Part shown: positions 46,301 through 56,600 of the stretch, piece after piece
Layout: the number at the start of each line of letters is the position of its first letter
How positions within the stretch are numbered: position 1 is the stretch's first letter
Assembly: GCF_000002235.5 (NCBI RefSeq)
Contig: NW_022145611.1
Span: 17,457,633-17,521,632, forward strand
Length of the DNA: 64,000 nucleotides
Direction: 5' to 3'
DNA from: Strongylocentrotus purpuratus
Lineage: Eukaryota > Echinodermata > Echinoidea > Camarodonta > Strongylocentrotidae
Made by a program: the position numbers and the translations under genes
The notes under the pieces: model-generated
Seen by the model: only the letters and a program-made list of their open reading frames with translations
What the model was told of the DNA's origin: nothing
Databases searched by the model: none

Positions 46301-47034
46301 CGTAACACTTCGAAACTTGATAGAAAAAGGAACACATGTTTCAACTTTTAATTAGATTTTCTTCATTTAATTCAACAACTCATTAACTTGATAAATTGCA
46401 CGCACTACTCTTGCATTGCTTGAAATATTGGTTTAAAATAACATAAATATTCAGCACAATAATTGCCAAAAAAATAACATGAAACAATATTGACAGTTTT
46501 AAGGGAACCTGGCCATCTAAAACACTTTCACTTTTCAATTTTGCATATCCCTACAGAAAGATATTCACATTAATGCGTAACTACGGCTGCTTTTCTAATT
46601 TACAATAACTTGGGGCTATTATAGTTGTACAATCATATATTGTTATACACAGTAATGAGAGCTTAGGACTTCCCTTTTCCAGTGAACAAGAAGAAGTTTC
46701 AATATTAAAACTGCCTAAAAGTCTTCACAATGCAGTAATTCATGATTATCCAAAATTTGATGGCCACCAGCACACAATCTTTGGTACATTATAAATTGAA
46801 CTCATAAATTGTCAATGTCAAATCAATTTTGGAGCTTTTATATTTGAAATACCATCTTTCATCAAACATTGTGCAAAACTGAATCTTTATGCCAAAATCT
46901 GAAATGAACATCACTTGCAACTGTACTGAGACATATAAAACCAGAAGTCACCGTGTCAGCGAAAATGCTGAAAGCACATGCTGCAATGCGTAAAAAGGGC
47001 CCATTTGCAAGAATTGAATTCTGCAAAGCTATTT
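43363..47034. other. 3' flanks of two convergent genes (UTRs and intergenic DNA)
   Basis: No coding exon is supported here. AATAAA-type polyadenylation hexamers for the + strand PARP gene occur near 43713, 43819 and 43847, so the 3' UTR may end within about 500 bp of the stop. The rest is AT-rich single-copy-looking DNA with no repeat I recognise. The minus-strand gene ends at 47035, so its 3' UTR lies just below that. Confidence 0.5.
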
Positions 47035-50000
47035 CTAGATAAGGATATTTGAGTCAGCATCAAGTAATTCTTCTTCTGCAAATACTTCCTCTTCAGTCAG
47101 GGCAGATGGAGCTGTCATCACCTCTGGTAGCACAGATGAGGTTGGCGATGATGGTGGTGGTGGTGGTTGTGGTGGTGATGATGATAGTGATGATAGTGAT
47201 GGTGGTGGTGGTGGTAGTGATGGCGATGGTAGTGATGATGATGATGGTGGCGATGTTGTTGGTGGTGGTGGTGGTGATGGCGAGGGTAGTGATGATATTG
47301 GTGATGGTAGTGACGATGATGGTGATGAAGAAGATGATGGTGGTGGTGATGGTGATGATGATGACGGTGGTGATGATGGTGGTGGTGATGAAGAAGAAGA
47401 CGATGGTGGTTGTGGTGAGGACTGTGATAAAGATGATGGAGGTGAAGGCTCCTGTGATGTTGAGAGCGACGGTGGAGGTGATGGAGGCATCTTGGAGGAA
47501 TCAGAGGGTGCTTCGGACGGAGATGGAGAAGATGAAGATTCTGAAGGGGCTCCTGAGAACCAACGTGGGGTTATTGAGTACTTGACAGCCTCCCAAAAGG
47601 ACTTTCCTGTCTCCTCTTTCAGATCAGGGTCTGTGATAATATTGAGGGTCACATCTTTCCCTGAAGTTAAAAAAAAAAAAAAAATACTGATAATAATTGA
47701 ATTTGAAAAACAAGAATAAAATCATAAGCTGAAATGAATTTAAAGGTATAGACCAGTTCTGGTCATGCGATTGCATTGTGAATGAAACGTTGTGGAATCG
47801 ATCAGAAAAGGTTGATCATCTAGCATATAAGTATTGGTGTGTACTGCAAGGTTCTGGAATCATCAAAATGATAAGAAATTTGACCCAGTCTTGGTAAAGT
47901 TACAAGCACTGTACACAGAAAGATGTATATGAGACTGTGATATCTATCCAGGCCGGATAGATATGATAATTTACCAAATATATCAATTAGTAGGTGGTTT
48001 TCCGGCAAAATTGGTATCATCACGTATTAGTCAAAACATAATCTTTCACATGATTGGTAATAAGAGCTTCCATTTCAATTTTTGAGGGGGGGGGGGGGTT
48101 CCAAAACTGATTTATACCTTTTAGCAAAGCCCTGTCATATATTTCCCTCATATTTTTTTTAATAGAACTACAGATGGAAGAATTAAATTGTACATATGTA
48201 TTAACAGTCTCTTATTCATTTCACATTTTTGAAACAGATTCATGAATAGTGAAGAGATATATCCTAACATATGAATATTAGAGAGAAACCTATTAATCTC
48301 TATCTCTTCAATATATATAACTTAACGTAATCCAATATCTTGTTACAATTTAGAACAATAGATTTAACATTCATGTAGACATCCAGATTACTAAACACAA
48401 TTATAGAGAAATCGCATACTGATCTGAACCCAAGTCTTCACTATTTCATTACTCTCCTGTCTGTTCCTAATTAAGAACTCATATTATCATCTTCATTAGA
48501 TGTAAACATGGTTCATCATCAAGTGAATCCTAATTTCATTAAAAAAAGGAATATGACAAATTTATCTCCTGCATATAACACCATGTGGAATCTCTACATT
48601 TCCTATGAAGTCTGGTTTCCAAGGTGCAAAGACAGCCTGTGAACAAAGACTTGTTCACGATACCAAAAATAGGTAATCAATTTCATGTTGGACATACACC
48701 TCTGAGACCTTTGACATTTGACCTTAGTCCATATTATACCAAGACTGATGACTTCATCTCATTGAGATGAAAAATGCTCACAAAAAGTCCTTAGCTAAAT
48801 GCCTTTATTGTTCTTATGGGATATCCATCTTCATAAGATGTAAACATAGCCCATCATACAGTGATTTGTTCCTAATCTAATTGAAAAGGGGGGGGGGGGG
48901 GGAGTGGGAGACAGCTTTTCCCAAAATGCTCACGAAATATCTGAAAATGTTTTACCAAGTTTGGTTGCCTGTGTGATGACAACCTGTGACATAAGCACAT
49001 CGGCAAAGAAGAGAGCCGCTGCTGCCTTGAGATCCTCGTGCTTGAAGACAGCGGTGATGAGACCTCTCGCTGCCTCCTGAGACTCTGGATCAGACAGGAT
49101 GAGCACCACCGCTGCCTTGAGCGCCGCCGTGGTGTCCGGGTCATGGATGGCCAGGAGCAGGACCTGTTTGATGGTGGAGGCCAGGAGCTGCCTGTTCTGG
49201 GGGTCTTCCAGGATGCTGGAGAAGTAGTCTGTGGCAGCTTTTCTGGTCTCTGGACTGTTCAATACCTGGCATTGTGCATGCATGTAAAGATGAAATGAGG
49301 AGTGGTAAGGAGGTAATTCTATTTGCACATTTCAAGATTTGGGTTTACAATGATTTTGTTCCCTGTAAAGAGATAAAAGAGTGTGCTGTACATGTACATG
49401 TTCAAAATAGTCATCATCAAAACATAGCTGTCCTTTTTGCACAATCACTATTTTAATTCTTATTTGTGGATGATACTTTACAGCACACCATATCATTCCC
49501 AATTAGATCTAAACACTGAATGTTACACCAATATCTCTCTTTCAGGCAATTAAAACTCATTAGATAAAGTGATCTTGAAAATCTACAATAAACAAACCTG
49601 CTTGATGAATTGTGCAGCAAGTCGATGCATGTTTTCATCGTGAAGGAGCGTCTGAAGGAGAGACTTTGCAAACTCCTCAGCCTTGACGGCCACTTGTTCA
49701 TGTTCCAGAGATCGTGAGGCTACCTGTGAGACTTCTACAGCAACATTTTCTCTGATTGGGTCCCGTAATAGGTAAACCATCAAAGCTGCATGCACGAGGA
49801 AGAAAAATTATAATTTGAATACATTGCCATCGGATTAAAAACAAATTCTAAAAATACATATATTTCTGATCATTAATCAATCTTATAATTCATTCTTCCT
49901 AATCCTATTATTAATATCAAAATAGAGTTTTTTGGTTTTGCATTGGTCATATGCATTTTTTTCTAATGAAGTGTACAGAGATGACTGATAGCTTTCTTTC

Positions 50001-50635
50001 TTGAGAGCATGCAGTTGCTATTTTGTGTAGTTACCTGTGGCAATAAAAACTCCAACTCCGATGCGAATGGTAGAGTACCCATGAAACCTAAATGAGTTTT
50101 CCAACTTCTCCAAGTTTTGAAGAACAGAACTGTGGTTTTGGTCCTCATCCGCTGGTTGACTTGATGATGAACTTGTGGCAGGATTCGAGGGGGGTCTGGA
50201 ACTGGAATTCCAACGATGAACGCAAAAGTTTGCTGATATTACTGGAAAGAATTTCCGTTCATCGAGTTTGAGGTGTTGATGGGTGTGACATGGAAAGCAA
50301 ATAGTCGAGAAATGTTTTGGTGAGGACTCATAAATAGGCCTGTTTTGTTGAATATGAGATACAAAATCACACGTAGTGAATCTAGACGAGACAGTTCTAA
50401 AAGTGTAGCTATAGCTGCTGTGCACTGAAATGGGTGCAATCCATGAAGTTGAGTACCGCCGACACCACACTGCTGCGATGCTCGAGTCGCCTCCTGAAGC
50501 GTAGATAGTAAAACGTTGCAGAAAAGGTTCACGGACATGGCCATGGCACTGGTATTCTAAGATGTGGACACTTTTTCGACCAAACGAACGAATTAAACCA
50601 TTTCTAAAATGATTCACAAATGCTAATTTATTCAT
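47035..50635 (-). CDS. Four-exon gene: putative single-pass (mitochondrial?) helical-repeat protein with Ser/Pro-rich tail, 574 aa
   Basis: Exons in transcript order: 50635-50035, 49785-49598, 49265-48956, 47660-47035. Phases join cleanly: G|CT gives Ala201, the next junction is phase 0, then G|GG gives Gly367. The ATG at 50635 is followed by MNKLAFVNHFRNGLIRSFGR, a basic, acid-poor start like a mitochondrial presequence. A probable membrane helix (IRIGVGVFIATALMVYLL) spans about residues 188-207 across the first intron. Residues about 208-400 form repeated amphipathic helices with 'DP' turns (LLRDPIRENV, ILEDPQNRQLL, AIHDPDTTAAL, ILSDPESQEAA, ITDPDLKEET), an ARM/HEAT-like pattern. The remainder is Ser/Pro-rich. 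I do not recognise the family. Role unknown; an organelle membrane protein is inference. Confidence 0.85.
47128..47520 (-). repeat. Triplet-repeat-derived Ser/Pro coding tract in the last exon of the minus-strand gene
   Basis: On the + strand this is a run of GGT/GAT/GAA triplets. On the coding minus strand it gives about 130 residues that are nearly all Ser and Pro (for example PPSSSSPSPPPSSSSSPSSS). The tract stays in frame with unique sequence on both sides: RWFSGAPSE before it and LPEVMTAPSALTEEEVFAEE after it. It therefore looks like an expanded microsatellite kept as a disordered tail. Length variation between individuals is expected. Confidence 0.8.
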
Positions 50636-50918
50636 CTTAGCATTATCAATAGATTACTTCTTAGAGAAAATAGCGTCGAATGCTTAACATTCACCCAGCA
50701 TATTCCATGGTACGTACAGTACAGTTGCAGTTGCTCGCACTCGCGATCGCGTGAACTAGCAGACGACGGACAGTACATATATGCAGCAAGCAGATCCGCA
50801 GCTCCGCACGCTAGCAGCCGCTCTCTAGCCAGGCCATGCGCTGCAAGTAAGCTACCCAGGGCCTATGCAGGTGCTGGAGTGGAGTATCCGCACAAGCGCG
50901 TGTCAGTAATCACTAATC
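50636..50918. promoter_or_regulatory. Probable bidirectional promoter between divergent genes
   Basis: 283 bp separate the two divergent ATGs (minus gene at 50635, plus gene at 50919). The stretch is richer in CpG than the surroundings and holds the 10-bp palindrome CGCGATCGCG at 50742-50751. No convincing TATA box is seen near either start. Head-to-head genes at this spacing commonly share a CpG-type promoter; that this pair does is inference. Confidence 0.5.
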
Positions 50919-51297
50919 ATGCAATCGGATGCCAAAGATTTAACCAACGTTCCTGACGTTTCTAAATATATAAAGGAAATTCAGCGACGTAAAGAATTAG
51001 CGGCAGAGGAATTACACATGGTGAGAATACGGAATTTCTTTCAATTTCATGATTTCACGCAAAATAAAGATTTTTAATGACTAGATCTATAGCTGTCTAG
51101 CGTCAAATTTGGAACACATGAATTGAAATATGTGGGACAATAGTCAATCACATTTGGGAGCTGAGCTGAGATGATGTTTAACTAGTATCCTGGGGCGGGT
51201 TCCTAGAAACCGTCATAAAACTTCTTGACTATCCCATTGAAACCCGTGTTAATTCTATAACACACGTTGGTGGTGGTGGTGGTGGTGGTGGTGGTGG

Positions 51298-51352
<55 letters not shown>

Positions 51353-52195
51353 GGTGGTGGTGGTGGTGGTGGTGGTGGTGATGGTATGGTGGTGATGATA
51401 ATGATGATGAAAGTGGTAGTGGTGGTGTTGGTGGTGGTGATGGTGAGCATTATGAATATTCTGGTGGTAATAACGATAATGCTGGTGATCTTGAATTATG
51501 AAATGATTATGAAGACAATGTCTAAAGATGATGATGTTGATGATGAGGGGGATTATAGGGATAATGATTGAATTGATGGTGATGATGATAATGATGTAAG
51601 ATTATGATCACAATCATTGTGATGCTTAAGTGGTACCCGTTGGTTCTCCATGATTTCCTTTTACTTATGTTAAGTGAGAGCTGATTTGATGAGATAACCA
51701 CCTGTCAGTGATCATGCAGGGAGGTCTAATTCCTCCTGGCCAAACTAGTGCAGACAGACTTTAATGGTTAGTGATTTGGTTTGGATAATTAGGTAGATGC
51801 TTTAAAGCTTATCAACACTAGTGTGGCTAGGAGGGATTAGACCACACAGTGAGGTCGCTGACAGGTGGCTATCTCATCAACTCAGCTCTCAAATAACATA
51901 AGAAATAGAGGATCATGGGGGACCAACAGGCACCGATTGGGGAAGTTTTCTGTATAGAGGGAGTACCGTAAGTAGCTACAAGTAGGACAGTGGGGTTTTA
52001 AGCGAGAAATAAATGATGTACTGGTACAGGTTTTGTGTTTCATCATTCATAGGTTAAACAAACAGAACACCATCTCCAGGCCCAGAAAGAGGCGCTGCTG
52101 CTCGTGAGAAGGGAGCACGATGGAGAGATTGAAGGAAGGCAGAGAATCATAAATGCAGCAAGAAAGAAACTGCCTGATATACAAGGAAAGAAAAG
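50919..52195 (+). CDS. 5' exons of a small coiled-coil protein gene, unrecognised
   Basis: Exon 1 50919-51020 (34 codons, phase 0, donor GTGAGA) and exon 2 52053-52195 (acceptor AG, donor GTAAGA, two bases left over). The reading starts MQSDAKDLTNVPDVSKYIKE and continues through IQRRKELAAEELHM|VKQTEHHLQAQKEALLLVRR to AARKKLPDIQGKKR. It is rich in Glu, Lys, Gln and Leu in a heptad-like pattern, so a coiled coil is likely. The start is the first ATG after the promoter-like gap. The rest of the gene is short (see 53120) or lies beyond the satellite. Confidence 0.65.
51267..51450. repeat. GGT-GAT-GGT compound triplet repeat
   Basis: GGT runs flank a block of GAT triplets, in intron 1 of the coiled-coil gene. 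The same triplets build the Ser/Pro tract at 47128-47520 of the neighbouring gene. Confidence 0.95.
51667..51760 (-). mobile_element. TTAA-flanked MITE, family 1, truncated reverse copy
   Basis: Reverse-strand match to the left half of family 1 (GGCCAAACTAGTGCAGACAG and GCAGGGAGGTCTAATTCCTC on the + strand), with TTAA at 51761-51764. The other half is missing. It lies in intron 1 of the coiled-coil gene, 45 bp from a full forward copy. Confidence 0.6.
51806..51997 (+). mobile_element. TTAA-flanked MITE, family 1, copy 5
   Basis: TTAA at 51802-51805 and 51998-52001. Interior GGAGGGATTAGACCACACAG and GGATCATGGGGGACCAAC as in the other copies. It ends 55 bp before exon 2 of the coiled-coil gene. 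Confidence 0.7.
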
Positions 52196-53119
52196 GTAAG
52201 ATACATTTTATAGGTATTTACTAGTTATCAACAGAAAGATGTTAACATTTTGAAGCTGCTTTTTTCTGCCATTAACAAGTTTATTCGCCTTCTTGGGTAG
52301 ACATCAAAGGTATGTCATTAGGATATGCATGCATGTCACCATGTAACTGCATGCTTTTCATTCTAAACCTTTAGCTGAATAGACAAGGAATTTGGTAGGC
52401 CCACAAAGTGAATGACTTTGTTGCCAATCTATCAAGGCAAATAACTCAAGTTCTTTGGACAGGTGTTTTCTTTCGTGCTGTGGAGAGAAAGATTGGGTGT
52501 AGTCAGAGTTTTAGTTAAGAATGGGGCAAATTATTCTTAGATATCTTGAGAGAGTCACATGTGTGCAGAGTGGTAGGGGGATTATAGGTATGCACTATTA
52601 GAAGGTGAAAGTTAATACAAGTTATACACAGGCATCTATAGTGATTTATATGCAGCAGTAAGTTTTAGGCACTGCATACCGAGATTGGGAAACCTTCATC
52701 AGCCCCGAACTTGCACTTACTGTTTCGACATCTGACTTGTGAGTTATATTTCAATTTGCTGTCTTAACTCATTTGTAGCAGAAATTTGTTTTGAAAAATA
52801 ATAGCAATTTTATACATAAGACACACCAAGAGAAATGGCAAAAGTTCATGAATTCTTATTATTCCAATTAGCGGAACATTAAGAAGAAATTCTGAAATTG
52901 CACGTTAATACCTTTTACTCCATGGTCATGAACTAGGTGATAATATGAAATGTGATATTGATATCACCTGGCCTTACTTGGCACCCACACCCCTGCATGA
53001 AGAGTGATGTAAACAAAACTTCAAATGCGTTCGTAATCGCCCCTTCCCGAACCCGACAAACCTTGCACACTGGTTTTATAGTTTGCTAGTGGACTCTTTT
53101 TTTTCTTCTTCACATGCAG
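52196..53119. other. Intron-like unique DNA between the coiled-coil gene and the satellite
   Basis: No repeat family or coding exon recognised except the small candidate at 53120. Composition is AT-rich and ordinary. Confidence 0.4.
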
Positions 53120-53165
53120 GCACTTTGAAATTGGTCAAGAATTTCACAAAAATGTGAAAATTTGA
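53120..53165 (+). CDS. Possible terminal exon of the coiled-coil gene
   Basis: A strong acceptor (long T/C tract then CACATGCAG, ending 53119) precedes 15 codons in the phase left by the exon ending at 52195. They add Arg, then HFEIGQEFHKNVKI and TGA. An AATAAA lies near 53390. This would make a protein of about 97 residues. It is the only in-phase candidate I saw before the satellite, but 15 codons is little evidence; the true next exon may be beyond the array. Confidence 0.25.
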
Positions 53166-53249
53166 TACCTGAGGGATAGCGATTTGCTTACCTTCCATGT
53201 GTACCTGATGATAAAGATCTTACACGTGATTTACTTACTTACTTGCGAA

Positions 53250-53690
53250 TTAAATGAAAATTTAATTTTGTTTTATTCGCTCACAATGAATGTCATAAGG
53301 TATGTCATGACCCCCTTTTAGCCCCTCAGGGGCGTTTGAAAATTATCACTTTTTGACCAAGATGGTCTTTTTTGAGAGAAAAAAAATAAAAAATTGAATA
53401 TTTAATCTTTGTTTATCTGCTCACAATGAATGTCCCTTTATGTCGTGATGTTAATCATGAACCCCATATGTCACTTAGACCCCCATTTGTAACTGAGAGG
53501 GGTGTTAGGGTAAAAATTTTAACATTTTGACAATCATCACTTTGTTTCTCAAATGTCAAGGGGTTACAGGTAGTTCATTATTTTTGAGAGAAAAAAATGG
53601 ATATTTAAATCTTTGAATATTTGCTCAAAACGAATGTCCCTGTGTGTAGTGAGGTTGATCATTACCCCCATTTTTCCCTATGTGGGGCTT
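53250..53690. repeat. Degenerate left edge of the satellite
   Basis: Between the unique intron and the ordered array lie about two to three strongly diverged units. They keep words such as CACAATGAATGTC, GACCCCC, GGGGCGTTTG and ATCACTTTTTGA but not the spacing or the full monomer. Decay of edge monomers is the normal pattern where homogenisation by unequal exchange does not reach the border. Confidence 0.7.
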
Positions 53691-56600
53691 TCTATGTATA
53701 AACGTGCCATTAGATGGATCCTGACCCCCATATCCCTTTGACAGGGGGGTAGTGGCAAATATTGTAAAAACTTGAATTTTCACAACTTTCGGGCCAAAAT
53801 GGTAAGGGCCGGGGTGGTTCAGCATTTTGGAGGAAAATATTTAATTTTTTGAATGGGCTAGTTTCCCCATAATGAATGTACATACATGCCATTAGATGGA
53901 TTCTAACGCCTATATCTCTTTTAAAGGGGCGTAGTGGCAAATATTGTAAAAATTTGAATTATCACTACTTTTCGGGCAAAAGTTGTAAGGGCCGGGCTGG
54001 TTCAGCATTTTAAAGGAAAATTTTGTATTTTTTGAATAGGCTAGTTTCCCCACAATGAATGTATATACATGCCATTAGATGGATCCTGACCCCATATCCC
54101 TTTGACAGGGGGGTAGGGGCAAATATTGTAAAAATTTGAATTATCACAACTCTCGGGTCTAAAATTGTAAGGGCCGGGGTGGTTCAGCATTTTGGAGGAA
54201 AATATATTTTTTTTTAATTGGCTAGTTTCCCCATAATGAATTTATATACATGCCATTAGATGGATCCTGACCCCCATATCCCTTTGAAAGGGGCGTAGGG
54301 GCAAATATTGAAAAATTGAGTTATCACAACTTTCGGGCCGAAATGGTAAGAGCATTTTGGAGGAAAATATTATTTTTTTTAAATTGGCTAGTTTCCCCAT
54401 AATGAATGTACATACATGCGATTAGATGGATCCTGAACCCTATATCCCTTGGAAAGGGGCGTAGTGGCAAATATTGAAAAATTTGAATTATCACAACTTT
54501 TCGGGCCGAAATGGTAAGGGCCGGGGTGGTTCAGCATTTTGGAGGAAAATATTTTTTTTTTTTAATTGGCTAGTTTCCCAATAATAATGTATATACATGC
54601 CATTAGATGGTTCCTGACCCCCATATCCCTTTGAAAGGGGCATAGTGGCAAATATTGAAAATTTGAGTTATCACAACTTTCGGGCCGAAGTTGTAAGGGC
54701 CGGGGTGGTTCAGCATTTTGGAGGAAAATATTATTTTTTTTAAATTGGCTAGTTTCCCCATAATGAATGTATATACATGCCATTAGATGGTTCCTGACCC
54801 CATATCCCTTTGAAAGGGGCGTAGTGGCAAATATTGAAAAATTTGAGTTATCACAACTTTCGGGCCGAAATTGTAAGGGCCGGGGTGGTTCAGCATTTTG
54901 GAGGAAAATATTATTTTTTTTAAATTGGCTAGTTTCCCCATAATGAATATATATACATGCCATTAGATGGTTCCTGACCCCCATATCCCTTTGAAAGGGG
55001 CGTAGTGGCAAATATTGAAAAATTTGAGTTATCACAACTTTCGGGCCGAAATTGTAAGGGCCGGGGTGGTTCAGCATTTTGGAGGAAAATATTATTTTTT
55101 TTAAATTGGCTAGTTTCCCCATAATGAATGTACATACATGCCATTAGATGGATCCTGACACCCATATCCCTTTGAAAGGGGCGTAGTGGCAAATATTGTA
55201 AAAATTTGAATTATCACAACTTTTCGGGCCGAAGTTGTAAGGGCCGGGGTGGTTCAGCATTTTGGAGGAAAATATTTTTTTTTTAAATTGGCTAGTTTCC
55301 CCATAATGAATGTATATACATGCCATTAGATGGTTCCTGACCCCCATATCCCTTTGAAAGGAGCGTAGTGGCAAATATTGAAAAATTTGAGTTATCACAA
55401 CTTTCGGGTCCGAAATGGTAAGGGCCGGGGTGGTTCACCATTTTGGAGGAAAATATTATTTTTTTTAAATTGGCTAGTTTCCCCATAATGAATGTATATA
55501 CATGCCATTAGATGGTTCCTGACCCCAATATCCCTTTGAAAGGGGCGTAGTGGCAAATATTGTAAAAATTTGAGTTATCACAACTTTCGGGCCGAAATTG
55601 TAAGGGCCAGGGGTGGTTTAGCATTTTGGAGGAAAATATTTTTTTTTAAATTGGCTAGTTCCCCATATTGAATGTACATACATGCCATTAGATGAATCCT
55701 GACCCCCATATCCCTTTGAAAGGGGCGTAGTGGCAAATATTGTAAAAATTTGAATTATCACAACTTTTCGGGCCGAAGTTGTAAGGGCCGGGGTGGTTCA
55801 GCATTTTGGAGGAAAATATTATTTTTTTTAAATTGGCTAGTTTCCCAATAATGAATGTATACATGCCATTAGATGGATCCTGACCCCCATATCCCTTTGA
55901 AAGGGGCGTAGTGGCAAATATTGTAAAAATTTGAATTATCACAACTTTTCGGGCCGAAATGGTAAGGGCCGGGGTGGTTCACCATTTTGGAGGAAAAATT
56001 ATTTTTTTTAAATTGGCTAGTTTCCCCATAATGAATGTATATACATGCCATTAGATGGTTCCTGACCCCCATATCCCTTTGAAAGGGGCGTAGTGGCAAA
56101 TATTGAAAAATTTGAGTTATCACAACTTTCGGGCCGAAATTGTAAGGGCCGGGGTGGTTCAGCATTTTGGAGGAAAATATTATTTTTTTTAAATTAGCTA
56201 GTTTCCCCATAATGAATGTATATACATGCCATTAGATGGATCCTGACCCCCATATCCCTTTGAAAGGGGCGTAGTGGCAAATATTGTAAAAATTTGAATT
56301 ATCACAACTTTCGGGCCGAAGTTGTAAGGGCCGGGGTGGTTCAGCATTTTGGAGGAAAATATTATTTTTTTTAAATTGGCTAGTTTCCCAATAATGAATG
56401 TATATACATGCCATTAGATGGATCCTGACCCCCATATCCCTTTGAAAGGGGCGTAGTGGCAAATATTGTAAAAATTTGAATTATCACAACTTTCGGGCCG
56501 AAATGGTAAGGGCCGGGGTGGTTCAGCATTTTGGAGGAAAATATTTTTTTTTTAAATTGGCTAGTTTCCCCATAATGAATGTATATACATGCCATTAGAT

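Noticed and set aside
47049-47585. Plus-strand Val/Met-rich frame of 178 codons
   Set aside because: Antisense of the Ser/Pro tract. The minus strand frame continues into unique, spliced exons, whereas this one has no partners.
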